In this document: positions 1-8,530 of the stretch, piece after piece
How positions within the stretch are numbered: the first letter of the stretch is position 1
Layout of the letters: the number at the start of each line of letters is the position of its first letter
From: Williamsia sp. CHRR-6
GTDB taxonomy: Bacteria > Actinomycetota > Actinomycetes > Mycobacteriales > Mycobacteriaceae
Assembly (NCBI RefSeq): GCF_018474015.1
Contig: NZ_JAHCSG010000001.1
Location: 744,001-808,000 of the forward strand
Reading direction: 5' to 3'
Length of the DNA stretch: 64,000 bases
Notes under the pieces: generated by a model
What the model was told of the DNA's origin: nothing
Seen by the model: the letters and a program-made list of their open reading frames with translations, nothing else
Database searches by the model: none
Made by a program: the position numbers and the translations under genes

Positions 1-324
1 GTCACCGGCCGCGATGATGTGGGGCAACGCGATCCCGTTGGTGAACAGCGAGGCGAACACCCCGCCCGCACCGCCGCGCTGGTGGAACTCCTCACACAGG
101 ATGGTCGCGTCGATGTGGTCACCGCCGGCGCCGCCGACCGATTCGGGCACCCCGAGCCCCAGCAGACCGAGTTTGCCTGCCTCGATGTGCAGCTCGCGCG
201 GGATCAGTCCCTCACGCTCCCACTCGCTCTGGAACGGAAGGACGTGGCGCTCCACGAAGCCGACGACGGTGGAACGCAGTTCACGTCGTTCGTCGGTCTC
301 CCAGGCGGGGGTGGCCAAGCTCAT
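1..324 (-). CDS. Acyl-CoA dehydrogenase, N-terminal part (runs off the window)
   Basis: The first 108 codons of a minus-strand gene are visible; the rest lies before base 1. The protein begins [17 protein letters not shown] and continues with the helical N-terminal pattern of acyl-CoA dehydrogenases, including a conserved segment LGLLGLGVPESVGGAGGD that packs near the FAD and acyl pocket. The start codon at 324-322 overlaps the stop of the AtuA gene in an ATGA, so the two are translationally coupled. Such enzymes introduce the alpha-beta double bond into an acyl-CoA. The substrate cannot be read from the fragment; the AtuA neighbour suggests a branched or terpenoid acyl-CoA (inference). Confidence 0.9.
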   Translation of the reverse strand, partial: MSLATPAWETDERRELRSTVVGFVERHVLPFQSEWEREGLIPRELHIEAGKLGLLGLGVPESVGGAGGDHIDATILCEEFHQRGGAGGVFASLFTNGIALPHIIAAGD

Positions 325-2033
325 GCGGATACCTCGAATCGGGTGGGGACGTCGATGATGCGGGCGCGCAACCACTCCCCGATGCCCTTGGCCTGCGGGT
401 CGAAGCGCACATTGTCGGCCACTCCGCGACCGAGGATGCCCTCGATCACGAAGTTGACAGCCAGCAGGTTGGGCAGGCGGTACCGGTGGACGGCCAGATC
501 GGCGGTCTCGGGCAACAACTCGGCGAGTCGAGCAACCGTCAGCACTTCATCGAGCCACTCGAAGTGCTCCCGATCGCGCACCCAGACACCGACGTTGGCG
601 CTACCGCCCTTGTCGCCGCTACGCGCCCCAGCGATGCGACCCAGCGGCATCGGGGTGCACGGACCCCAGTCCCGTTGTGGCGTAACCGGATCAGCGGGAA
701 GCGCAGGGAGATCAGCCCGGGTCGGACTGGGGTCGATCACGCGCACCGATCCGTCGGGCAGGGTCACGCGGTGCTCCACCGCCTCGGCGGCGACGTAGGC
801 GGGTTCGAACACGCCGTAGGGCCCGCCCGCGCCCGGCGGGCCGGTCATGGTGAACCCCGGGTAGCTGGCCAGTGCCAATTCCACTGCGGTGGAGGAGAAA
901 GCGCGACCCACCGCAGCAGGGTCGGTGCTGCGCGCCACCACCTGCAGCAGTGCACTCCCCTGTGCTTGGGTGCTCGGATCAGGACGGTCGAGTCGCGACA
1001 ACTCCCAGGTCAGGGAGTCCGGCTTGACTGGCAGCGCACCCTCGAACTGTTCCCGCACCAGAGCTGCCTTGGCTTCGATGTCGAGCCCGGTGAGCACCAT
1101 CGTCATCTCGTTGCGGAATCCCGCGAGGTGATTCAGCGACACCTTCAGCGTGGTCGGGGGCGCTTCCCCACGAACCCCGGAGATCTGCACCCGATCGGGT
1201 CCGACCTGGTGCAGCGCAACCGAATCCAACCGGGCGGTGACGTCGGGGCCGAAGTAGCGGGGTCCGCCCACCTCGTAGAGCAGCTGCGCGGTCACCGTGC
1301 CCACGCTCACCGCGCCGCCGGTTCCGGAGTGTTTGGTGATCACCGAGCTCCCGTCGGCGGCCACCTCGGCGATGGGGAACCCGGGGTGGCGCAGGTCTGC
1401 GATCTCGGTGAAGAACGCGTAGTTGCCACCGGTGGCCTGCGCCCCGCACTCGATGACGTGACCGGCCACCACTGCGCCGGCGAGAGCGTCGAGATCGTGT
1501 GGCGTCCAACCGAAATGGCTGATCGCGGGGCCGACCACCAGCGATGCGTCGGTGATCCGCCCGGTGATCACCACGTCGGCGCCGGCATCGAGCGCGGCCG
1601 CGATCCCGAAGCCACCGAGGTAAGCGTTGGCGGTCAACGGTGCGCCCAACCCGAGTTCGTCGGCGCGGGCCATGAGGTCGTCACCGTCGACGTAAGCGAT
1701 GGCCGCCGTCAGGCCCAACTCCTCGGCGAGGGCCGCCAGCGCGTCGGCCAGACCGCGCGGGTTGACCCCACCGGCGTTGCTGACGATGCGCACCTTGCGT
1801 TCCATGGCCAGCCCCAGACAGTCCCGCAGCTGCCGGACGAACGTGGTCGCGTAGCCGCGGGCGGGGTCCTTGAGTCGGTCGCGACCCAGGATCAGCATCG
1901 TCAGCTCGGCCAGATAGTCGCCGGTCAGGTAGTCCAGGTCGCCGCCGGTGAGCATCTCCCGCATGGCCGAGAAGCGGTCTCCGTAGAACCCCGACGAATT
2001 GCCGATACGCAGCGGCGTGTGTGAGGTGGTCAT
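321..2033 (-). CDS. Acyclic terpene utilization AtuA family protein (DUF1446)
   Basis: The 570-residue protein starts [20 protein letters not shown], the typical opening of DUF1446/AtuA proteins, followed by a long N-terminal domain with a VSNAGGVNP segment and a C-terminal domain containing [15 protein letters not shown], a motif also typical of the family. AtuA is needed for citronellol/geraniol-type catabolism in pseudomonads; its chemistry is not firmly settled. I chose the ATG at 2033 because it forms an ATGA overlap with the upstream gene and restores the family N-terminus; 26 further upstream codons in frame look non-native. It is the middle gene of a three-gene overlapping operon. Confidence 0.9.
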   Translation of the reverse strand: MTTSHTPLRIGNSSGFYGDRFSAMREMLTGGDLDYLTGDYLAELTMLILGRDRLKDPARGYATTFVRQLRDCLGLAMERKVRIVSNAGGVNPRGLADALAALAEELGLTAAIAYVDGDDLMARADELGLGAPLTANAYLGGFGIAAALDAGADVVITGRITDASLVVGPAISHFGWTPHDLDALAGAVVAGHVIECGAQATGGNYAFFTEIADLRHPGFPIAEVAADGSSVITKHSGTGGAVSVGTVTAQLLYEVGGPRYFGPDVTARLDSVALHQVGPDRVQISGVRGEAPPTTLKVSLNHLAGFRNEMTMVLTGLDIEAKAALVREQFEGALPVKPDSLTWELSRLDRPDPSTQAQGSALLQVVARSTDPAAVGRAFSSTAVELALASYPGFTMTGPPGAGGPYGVFEPAYVAAEAVEHRVTLPDGSVRVIDPSPTRADLPALPADPVTPQRDWGPCTPMPLGRIAGARSGDKGGSANVGVWVRDREHFEWLDEVLTVARLAELLPETADLAVHRYRLPNLLAVNFVIEGILGRGVADNVRFDPQAKGIGEWLRARIIDVPTRFEVSA

Positions 2034-2827
2034 GCCGGACTCGTCTCGGTTGTGTGGGCAACGCGACCGGCTCCAGGTGGGCCGGCGAAACACTGGGCGA
2101 TGGTGGACCATTCGATCGCCTCAGGTCCCTCGAAGGTCAACGCCAGGTCGGCCAGAGCGCGACGCTGAGTGACCAGGAGGCAGAAGTCGAGCGCAGGACC
2201 GCTCACCCGTTGGGCAGCCTCGACCGGCCCCCAGTCCCAACACTCGCCGCCGGGGCCGATCAACTCGACCCGGAACGGCTCGCCGGGCGGCGTGGCGCCG
2301 TTGACGAGGAACGAGAAGTCACGGGTGCGAACACCGATGTGCGCGACTGCCCGCAGCCGCGCGGTCGGCTCCACCGGGACACCCAGGGCGTCGGCGACGT
2401 CGAGTCCGTGTGCCCAGGTCTCCATCAGTCGTGCAGTGGCCATCGAGGCCACCGACATCGGGGGGCCGAACCAGGCCAGCGAGGTACCGGCGGCAAGCGC
2501 ATTCAGCGCGTGCGCCAACGCCTCTCGTCCGGTCCGCCACCGGGCCAACAGCTCGGCCGGCTCCAGCGCCGCGGCCTCCTCGGCCGCGCGATCGACGAAA
2601 CCATCAGGATCGGTCGCCTGCAGGTCGGCTGCGAACTTCTCCGGTTCGGTGACCGAACGCAGCGCCACCTCGTCGGTCCACATCAGGTGGCCGATCTGGT
2701 GGGCGATGGTCCAGCCCGGCGCGGGCGTGGACCGCCGCCACTGATCGGCGTCGAGGTCGGCCACGAGACGATCCAGCGCATCAGCCTCGGCGAGTAGGTC
2801 GGCGACCAGGTCGCGCGCGGCACTCAT
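2030..2827 (-). CDS. TIGR03084 family protein (DinB/maleylpyruvate-isomerase-like fold)
   Basis: The protein has 265 residues. Its N-terminal half resembles the DinB/mycothiol-dependent metal-binding helical bundle: a segment [18 protein letters not shown] carries the histidines expected of the metal site, and [17 protein letters not shown] a further one. The C-terminal part matches the extension seen in TIGR03084 proteins. Genes of this family commonly stand beside AtuA and acyl-CoA dehydrogenase or carboxylase genes in actinobacteria, as here; the stop overlaps the AtuA start (ATGA). The biochemical function is not established. It is the promoter-proximal gene of the operon. Confidence 0.85.
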   Translation of the reverse strand: MSAARDLVADLLAEADALDRLVADLDADQWRRSTPAPGWTIAHQIGHLMWTDEVALRSVTEPEKFAADLQATDPDGFVDRAAEEAAALEPAELLARWRTGREALAHALNALAAGTSLAWFGPPMSVASMATARLMETWAHGLDVADALGVPVEPTARLRAVAHIGVRTRDFSFLVNGATPPGEPFRVELIGPGGECWDWGPVEAAQRVSGPALDFCLLVTQRRALADLALTFEGPEAIEWSTIAQCFAGPPGAGRVAHTTETSPA

Positions 2828-3020
2828 GAGAGCAGCGTCACATCAGGCGTCGAAAAAAGCAAGCGCCATTGATTGTTTCTCCGCCGGCACCGTTGCCCAA
2901 GCAGCATCTACCCAGGTGATGGCGTGTGCGCGAGGTACGGGAACCAAACTCGCGTCGGATGCATCCAAGTGTGTGTGCAGTCGCTCGACGGCACACACAC
3001 CCGATGAGAGGACCGTTCCG

Positions 3021-3713
3021 GTGAGCCACGCCGAGATCGCCGCGCCCGTTGAACTCCGCTTCGACGCCGTCCACCCCGATGCCGTTCTCGTCATCGATGT
3101 CCGTCGCACCCTGCGGCTGGGACCCGGTGCGGTCACGACACGAGCCCTACCCGACCTCGGGCCGTGTGATCGCGTCGACACCGACAGCACGACAGCGGTG
3201 GCCGTCTGGCCCACCGACGCCGCCTGGCTCGACCTCACCTCACCGACGGGATATCCCTTCGCGCTCAGCGTCCACCGTGCAGGCAGCAGCTCGGGCGCGT
3301 GGGTGCTGGTTCCCGACACCACCTCCATCGACACGGTGGAGGGCCGGCAGATCACCGACGACACGACCGCCCTGCACCTCACGGTCTGCCCGATCCGATC
3401 CAGCGAGTGGGAGGCCGATGTCGACGAGGTGGCCGTGCACCCTACTTCCTGGGACGTGGCGGCGAGCCGATCGGTGACACTGCGCTTGACCTCAGCGGTC
3501 GGCCATCACCCGGACCGGCTGGGCACCACGCCGCTCACCCGAGCCGACTACGCCGACCATGGAGTGCCGTGGCCGCACAGCCACGACCCGGTGAGGCGCA
3601 GCGTCACTCGAAACGAACGCTCGCGCTCGTCTGCGCCAGTGGGGTGCCGTCCTCGGTGGTCATCGTCGCTGCCATGGTCGCCACCCGTCTGCCGACGCGG
3701 ACGGGGTCGGTGA
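3021..3713 (+). CDS. Hypothetical protein, tail overlaps the convergent gene
   Basis: The frame is open from a GTG at 3021 (preceded by an AGAGG at 3007) and gives about 230 residues starting VSHAEIAAPVELRFDAV. I do not recognise a family; there is no signal peptide or membrane segment, and the composition is that of an ordinary soluble protein. The last 37 codons run antisense through the 3' end of the thioesterase gene and are Arg/Ser rich, unlike the rest, so the frame may once have ended near 3600 and lost its stop. The 193 bases upstream (2828-3020) hold no other gene. Confidence 0.5.
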   Translation: MSHAEIAAPVELRFDAVHPDAVLVIDVRRTLRLGPGAVTTRALPDLGPCDRVDTDSTTAVAVWPTDAAWLDLTSPTGYPFALSVHRAGSSSGAWVLVPDTTSIDTVEGRQITDDTTALHLTVCPIRSSEWEADVDEVAVHPTSWDVAASRSVTLRLTSAVGHHPDRLGTTPLTRADYADHGVPWPHSHDPVRRSVTRNERSRSSAPVGCRPRWSSSLPWSPPVCRRGRGR

Positions 3714-4542
3714 CCACCACGACATCACCGGCATCGAGCGCCGGCGACCGAAAGAAGTCGATGGTCAGGTCTGACACCCGATAGTCGCCGCCGGGTGCGG
3801 TGGCCAGCTGCCCGGCGAACGACACCGCCTGGGCGGCCAACGCCGCGATCACACCGCCGTGCATGGTCCCCAACGCGTTGCTCATCCACTGCTGCGGCGT
3901 GCACCGCATGGTCAGTTGCTGTTCGGCGCGAGTCAGGCTGCACCCCAACAGCTGCGCAAACGGTCCGATGGACATGCGTTGCGCAGCAATGGCATCGATG
4001 ATGCTCACACCGTCGAGGACCGGGTCGATGGCAGGCGGCAGCTCGACCGCGTGTGCACCGTCGCGTGTTCGGGCAGCGCCTTGGGGTGCGGCGAGCGTGG
4101 CAGCTGGTTCCAGCGCGATCCCAGCGGCACGCAGCAGTTCGGGATCGAACATCCGCCCGGTGCGCACACTGCGCACCTGCACTGCCGCGACCAGCCGATC
4201 GGCCGTCGACACCTCCACGGTCGTGCATCCGAAGTCCGCCAGCCGATCCCGCAGAGTGGCGGTGGCCACGATCGCGGCATCGGGCGCGGGCGGGTGACCT
4301 GCGGTGGCGAACGACAGTCGCGACTGCACCACCCCGAACCCGGGTTCGATGTGGGCGACAAACGGCATCCCGCCCACCGTGTCCACCAGCACGGCGTAGG
4401 AGCCCAGTTCGATCCGACCGCGATGATCGGCGACCCCGTTCGACAATTGCTGGGCCAGTGTCACCGTCGCGAAGTCGTCGCTGTGCGAGGTCAATGCCCG
4501 GGCCACCCCGCATGCGTCGAGGGGATTAGTAGCAGTTGTCAT
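3604..4542 (-). CDS. PaaI-like tandem hotdog thioesterase
   Basis: The 312-residue protein contains two hotdog-fold halves. The second carries the clearest family motif, NALGTMHGGVIAALAAQAV, in which the HGG segment corresponds to the PaaI-type acyl-CoA thioesterase signature; the first half has GSYAVLVDTVGGMPF at the equivalent place without the HGG. The pattern suggests an N-terminal degenerate and a C-terminal active hotdog domain. I chose the ATG at 4542 (MTTATNPLD); the longer frame adds 68 Arg/Leu-rich residues with no homology. Role: hydrolysis of an unidentified acyl-CoA. The gene is convergent with the hypothetical gene at 3021. Confidence 0.8.
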   Translation of the reverse strand: MTTATNPLDACGVARALTSHSDDFATVTLAQQLSNGVADHRGRIELGSYAVLVDTVGGMPFVAHIEPGFGVVQSRLSFATAGHPPAPDAAIVATATLRDRLADFGCTTVEVSTADRLVAAVQVRSVRTGRMFDPELLRAAGIALEPAATLAAPQGAARTRDGAHAVELPPAIDPVLDGVSIIDAIAAQRMSIGPFAQLLGCSLTRAEQQLTMRCTPQQWMSNALGTMHGGVIAALAAQAVSFAGQLATAPGGDYRVSDLTIDFFRSPALDAGDVVVVTDPVRVGRRVATMAATMTTEDGTPLAQTSASVRFE

Positions 4543-4712
4543 CCAATGTTCGTACCCGAGCCCCGGTAGCCACCCACTCAGGGGAAGGCGCAATTGAGAT
4601 CGGGGCCACAGTTCATCACCGGCGGGGACCCCCGTGTGGATTGGGTGAGGACATGCCACACTGACAGAACCGGCGCTCGACGCGCGGGCCGACGGCAGCA
4701 GGAGGAGGCGAC

Positions 4713-5060
4713 GTGCTGCGGACTCTACGGGCAACGCCGCTCTCACCGCTCACCACCCCGATCCTCACCGTCGTCCTCACCCTCGACTGGCTGTTGCTCG
4801 ACGCATGGAGTACCGCGTTGATGTCGGCGGCTGCGGCCCTGTTCGCAACGGTCGGGATCGGGATCGTCGGGGGCCGCCACACCGCGCAGGCCATCGCCCG
4901 CCTCATCGTCAGAGTCGATGGGCGTCGACCTGTCAGCCGATCATCGCGGCCACGACGAACGAGGAACCGGGACAGGCAACTGTTCTCGGCGATTCTCAGC
5001 GCACTACATCAACCCCGCGCGCCCGGGTGGTCACCATCGACCGCCCGAACCTGCTGCTGA
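4713..5060 (+). CDS. Small membrane protein of unknown function
   Basis: A strong ribosome binding site (GGAGGAGG, 4701-4708) lies just upstream of a GTG at 4713, giving a 115-residue protein. Two hydrophobic segments, about residues 15-30 and 34-53 (TALMSAAAALFATVGIGIVGG), are followed by a basic Arg-rich tail, consistent with a two-span inner-membrane protein with a cytoplasmic C-terminus. I do not recognise the family. It precedes the ABC ATPase gene by 65 bases, with a hairpin in between, so it may belong to the same export system (inference). Confidence 0.6.
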   Translation: MLRTLRATPLSPLTTPILTVVLTLDWLLLDAWSTALMSAAAALFATVGIGIVGGRHTAQAIARLIVRVDGRRPVSRSSRPRRTRNRDRQLFSAILSALHQPRAPGWSPSTARTCC

Positions 5061-5075
5061 GCTAAACCCTCGGAG

Positions 5076-5098
5076 TCGGGTGGTCACATGCCACCCGA
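5076..5098. terminator. Hairpin between small membrane gene and ABC ATPase gene
   Basis: TCGGGTGG and CCACCCGA form a perfect 8-bp stem around the 7-base loop TCACATG. There is no T-tract, so it could be a weak terminator of the upstream gene or a leader structure of the ABC gene. Confidence 0.4.
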
Positions 5099-5125
5099 AA
5101 ACTACTCCGACACAAAGGCTTTGCC

Positions 5126-5746
5126 ATGCTCTCAATCAACAAGTTGAGCGTTGAGGTCAACGATCGACCACTGATCGACAACCTGTCGATCGATGCCCAT
5201 CCCGGGCAGATCGTTTGCGTCACCGGCGCGAACGGCACCGGAAAAACCACTCTGCTGGAGTTCATCTGCGGCCTCCGACAACGCAGCAGTTCGAGCACGG
5301 GTTCGATCACGGTCGACGGCATCGTCGCCGATGACACCGACCGCCACTTTCGGCAACTCGTTGCTTTTGACCTGGGCGAAGACGCCACGTTCGCAGAACT
5401 GACCGTCGTCGAACACCTTCGCCTCATCGCCCGCCTGTGGTCTCTGTCCGATGATGCTGCCGAGGTCGCGCTCGCCGACTGCGGCCTTGTCGATCACGCA
5501 GACCGCCTGCCCCACAACCTGTCCCGCGGCCAACGCCACCGGTTCGACCTCGCCTCAGCGTTCCTACGACCAGCCGCCGTCATCGTTCTGGACGAGCCCG
5601 AGTCAGCGCTCGACATCGACGGGCGCGCATGGCTGATCGACTCGCTGCTCACCCGAACTCGACGCCGAACCACAGTTGTCATGGCGTCGCATGCACCAGA
5701 CCTGCAAGCGATCGCCGACATTCGAATCCCGCTGGGGCCACGGTGA
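5126..5746 (+). CDS. ABC transporter ATP-binding protein
   Basis: A short (206 aa) ATPase with a Walker A GANGTGKTT at residues 34-42, a signature motif LSRGQ near residue 130 and a Walker B VIVLDEPES near 151. The small size and absence of a C-terminal regulatory domain match ATPases of simple export or heme/cytochrome-type ABC systems. The stop overlaps the GTG of the membrane-protein gene (GTGA, 5743-5746), so the two products are probably made in matched amounts and act together. The substrate cannot be deduced. Confidence 0.9.
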   Translation: MLSINKLSVEVNDRPLIDNLSIDAHPGQIVCVTGANGTGKTTLLEFICGLRQRSSSSTGSITVDGIVADDTDRHFRQLVAFDLGEDATFAELTVVEHLRLIARLWSLSDDAAEVALADCGLVDHADRLPHNLSRGQRHRFDLASAFLRPAAVIVLDEPESALDIDGRAWLIDSLLTRTRRRTTVVMASHAPDLQAIADIRIPLGPR

Positions 5747-7101
5747 GGTCCCTCCCGCGGCGCAGCGTCCACTCATCAGCCACCAGGACCCGGCTGGTGG
5801 GGCTGATCCGAGGGATCGGGATGACTCGACTGGTGGAGCTGATTCGCGCCCATCGCGACGAGGGCGTCGGTCTGATGCTCTGTGCCGCTGTTGCGGTCGG
5901 CCTATCCCACAGCGTCCTCACACATCACCCGTTGGCACAGTGGGTCACCTGGTCGCCTGCGGCGAGCACCCACCCAGTCCTGAGTCTGATCTCTGCGGTG
6001 TCGGGACTTGTTGTTGCGACGGTGATCCCGCTGGCCGTCTGGTGGGGCCCGGTCCGCGTGCGACCGGCGCAACTACGCTGGCAACTCGGCGGCCCCGACG
6101 GCCGACGCACGACATTTCTCCGCGCGCGACGACGTGCCACTGTTGTGCTCACCATCGGCTCGATCGTGGTGGCTGAGTCGTTCGCGATCGTGTTGTCCAG
6201 CAACGTCTGCGTTGCCGCAGGCACAGGTGCGGCGGTGGGACTCTTTGGGTTCGCACTCGCCACGGTTGCTCAGCATCGACGGTCGGCACGTTCGATCGGG
6301 CGCAGGTGGGTGACGACCGAGCAGCTGTCACGCACCGCGGTGGCACCGCGCGACGGACTGGAACCGTCGCTGCTGCTGGCTGCCACCACCCTGGACCTGG
6401 ACTGGCTGAGCGACACTCGGACGCTGCGATGGCTGCAGAAGCCCTCGCGCCGAAGGTCGCGCCGGTGGCCGACCGGACGGTGGGCGGCGCTGGTGGCGGC
6501 CGACGCCGTTCGACTGCGCCGAAGAACCGATGAGATCTGCAATTGGCTACTGCTTGTGGCGATCAGTCTTGCTGTGCCGCTGGTGATCTCGGCGCCGATC
6601 GCCGCACCGACAGTGGCCTGCCTGCTGGCCTATCGCGCCGGGCGGATCGCATCAGGTGGTTTGCGTCGGACGGCCACCAACCGCGCGATCGGGCGCACGC
6701 TGGGCATCAGTGACCACGCAGTTGTCGCCGCGTTCGCCGTGCTCCCGGCCGCAAGCATCGGCGCCTGGGCGCTGATCGTCGGTTGGACCTGGCCGCTGTC
6801 GCTGCCACAGCTGGGCATCATCTGCGCCGGCGCCGTCGTCGGCACGCTCCGGCGGGCCACGCGCGGACCGGTGCCACTGGATGCCCCGTTCTATCTGACC
6901 GGCACCGGTGGCGTGGTGCAACCGCTGCTGTGGGCATCCCTCGTGCGCGGACTCGGTGCGGTGGCGTGCACGGCAATGATCGCAACCGCTCTGCAACCCA
7001 TCGCCGACGCGTCATCGCAACGCGCGAGCTACGACCGGTACCGAACGCACAGCGCGCGCCACGACGGAATCGGGCGAAATGCCTACCCACAACCGACGTG
7101 A
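5743..7101 (+). CDS. ABC-system membrane protein (DUF6297-like)
   Basis: Starting at the GTG that overlaps the ATPase stop, the protein has 452 residues and about eight to ten hydrophobic spans (for example TIGSIVVAESFAIVL, WLLLVAISLAVPLVISAPI and LGIICAGAVVGTLRRA). It resembles large actinobacterial membrane proteins that accompany single ABC ATPases. An upstream in-frame ATG at 5629 is rejected because it lies inside the ATPase coding region and adds hydrophilic shadow sequence. Together with the ATPase and perhaps the small protein at 4713 it would form an exporter of unknown cargo. Confidence 0.75.
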   Translation: MRSLPRRSVHSSATRTRLVGLIRGIGMTRLVELIRAHRDEGVGLMLCAAVAVGLSHSVLTHHPLAQWVTWSPAASTHPVLSLISAVSGLVVATVIPLAVWWGPVRVRPAQLRWQLGGPDGRRTTFLRARRRATVVLTIGSIVVAESFAIVLSSNVCVAAGTGAAVGLFGFALATVAQHRRSARSIGRRWVTTEQLSRTAVAPRDGLEPSLLLAATTLDLDWLSDTRTLRWLQKPSRRRSRRWPTGRWAALVAADAVRLRRRTDEICNWLLLVAISLAVPLVISAPIAAPTVACLLAYRAGRIASGGLRRTATNRAIGRTLGISDHAVVAAFAVLPAASIGAWALIVGWTWPLSLPQLGIICAGAVVGTLRRATRGPVPLDAPFYLTGTGGVVQPLLWASLVRGLGAVACTAMIATALQPIADASSQRASYDRYRTHSARHDGIGRNAYPQPT

Positions 7102-7210
7102 ACCGTAGTGTGTGGCCCAGGTCACTTGCGGCCTGCTTATCGTGGCCGACCGCGTGCGACACCTGAACCACGTCCATCGCGTTGCGACAGGCCCGCGATG
7201 GCCACGCCCG

Positions 7211-7224
7211 TTTCCGATCGGAAA
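7211..7224. promoter_or_regulatory. 14-bp perfect palindrome upstream of the sugar ABC operon
   Basis: TTTCCGATCGGAAA is a perfect palindrome about 100 bases before the binding-protein gene. Perfect symmetry in a leader region fits a dimeric repressor (LacI or ROK type) operator for a sugar operon; no such regulator is encoded in the window. Confidence 0.45.
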
Positions 7225-7230
7225 CCATCC

Positions 7231-7257
7231 ACCCCTCGGCCGTTCGGTCCGAGGGGT
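7231..7257. promoter_or_regulatory. Stem-loop in the leader of the sugar ABC operon
   Basis: ACCCCTCGG (7231-7239) pairs with CCGAGGGGT (7249-7257) around a 9-base loop. It sits between the palindrome and the start codon and lacks a T-tract. It could terminate transcription from upstream or act in the leader mRNA. Confidence 0.4.
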
Positions 7258-7325
7258 CGCCAGACCCTCCGGGGACCCTGCGCGCCGCCAGGATCGGCGC
7301 GCGGAACGAAAGGATCGACATAGTC

Positions 7326-8435
7326 ATGCGTCGTACACAACTCTCTCGCAGCACCCGACTGCTGAGCATCGCTGCGGTCGCAGCGGTGGGCGCGGCGTCG
7401 CTGGCCGCCTGCAGCGATGACAAATCCGACTCGGGTGGCGGAGACAAGGTGGGTGTCATCCTGCCCGACTCCGCGTCGTCGGCACGCTGGGAAACCGCCG
7501 ATCGACCTTTGTTGGAGAAGGCATTCAAGGACGCCGGGGTGGGCTACGACATCCAGAACGCCGGCGGCGACGTCAACAAGTTCTCCACCATCGCCGACGG
7601 GATGATCTCGTCGAAAGTGAAGGTGCTCATGATGGTCAACCTGGACTCCGACTCCGGTGCAGCGGTGATCAAGAAGGCCACCGCCGCAGGCATCCCGGTC
7701 ATCGACTACGACCGCCTCACCCTCGGTGGCGGCGCCAACTACTACGTCTCGTTCGACAATGTGTTGGTGGGCACCAAGATCGGCGAGGGTTTGGTCAAGG
7801 GCATGAAGGCCAACGGAAAGAACAACGGCCCGGTGGTGTTGCTCGACGGCTCACCCACCGACAACAATGCGACCCTGTTCAGCACCGGCTACAAGAAGGC
7901 CATCACCGACGCCGGCTACACCGTCGCCGCGCAACAGGCCGTCAAGGACTGGGACAACCAGCAGGCGCTCACCGACTTCGAGCAGATCTTCACCAAACTC
8001 GGCGCCGGCGGTATCGACGGTGTGGCCGCTGCCAACGACGGCCTCGCCGGTTCGGTGGCCTCGGTGCTGGCCAAGAACAACCTCACCGGCAAGATCCCGG
8101 TCACCGGTCAGGATGCGACCGATGAAGGGCTGCAACGAGTTCTGCTCGGCTCGCAGTACGTGACCATCTACAAGGCAATCAAGAAGGAAGCCGACGCCGC
8201 GTCCCAGCTGGCCATCAAGATCATCAAGGGCGACAAGGCCGGAGCCGATGCGCTGGCCACCGCCAAGTCCGATGACACGGTGACCAAGAAGCAGGTGCCC
8301 TCGATCCTGCTCACCCCGCAACCGATCTACAAGGAGAACGTCAAGGACGTGGTGGCCGACGGTTTCACCACCAAGGACAAGATCTGCACGACCGCTGAGC
8401 TGAAGGCGGCCTGCGCGGCCAACGGCATCAACTGA
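7326..8435 (+). CDS. Sugar ABC transporter substrate-binding lipoprotein (XylF-like)
   Basis: The 369-residue protein begins with an Arg-containing signal peptide ending in a lipobox (SLAAC, Cys about residue 28), so it is a membrane-anchored binding protein. The mature part has the type I periplasmic fold: VGVILPDSASSARW at the start, a hinge segment IPVIDYDRLTLGG and VAAANDGLAGSV, which are close to xylose-binding XylF. It is followed by a stem-loop and then ATPase and permease genes. Role: capture of a pentose or related monosaccharide for import; xylose is the best guess from resemblance only. I chose the ATG at 7326 because it begins directly with the signal peptide. Confidence 0.9.
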   Translation: MRRTQLSRSTRLLSIAAVAAVGAASLAACSDDKSDSGGGDKVGVILPDSASSARWETADRPLLEKAFKDAGVGYDIQNAGGDVNKFSTIADGMISSKVKVLMMVNLDSDSGAAVIKKATAAGIPVIDYDRLTLGGGANYYVSFDNVLVGTKIGEGLVKGMKANGKNNGPVVLLDGSPTDNNATLFSTGYKKAITDAGYTVAAQQAVKDWDNQQALTDFEQIFTKLGAGGIDGVAAANDGLAGSVASVLAKNNLTGKIPVTGQDATDEGLQRVLLGSQYVTIYKAIKKEADAASQLAIKIIKGDKAGADALATAKSDDTVTKKQVPSILLTPQPIYKENVKDVVADGFTTKDKICTTAELKAACAANGIN

Positions 8436-8460
8436 TCCTCCGCTCCGCCCACGGTCGTCT

Positions 8461-8509
8461 GCCCGGTCCGGGTCTGGTTCCTGCGCAAGCGAATCGACCC
8501 GGACCGGGC
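8461..8509. terminator. Intra-operon stem-loop after the binding-protein gene
   Basis: GCCCGGTCCGGGTC (8461-8474) and its exact complement (8496-8509) form a 14-bp GC-rich stem with a 21-base loop. Placed between a binding-protein gene and its ATPase gene, it fits the known pattern in which a hairpin protects the upstream mRNA and reduces downstream expression, giving excess binding protein. Confidence 0.65.
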
Positions 8510-8530
8510 GCTGTCACGAAAGAAGTCGCG

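Noticed and set aside
486-2024. 512-codon plus-strand frame
   Set aside because: It is antisense to AtuA, His/Gly/Arg-rich and without domains, a typical shadow in GC-rich DNA.
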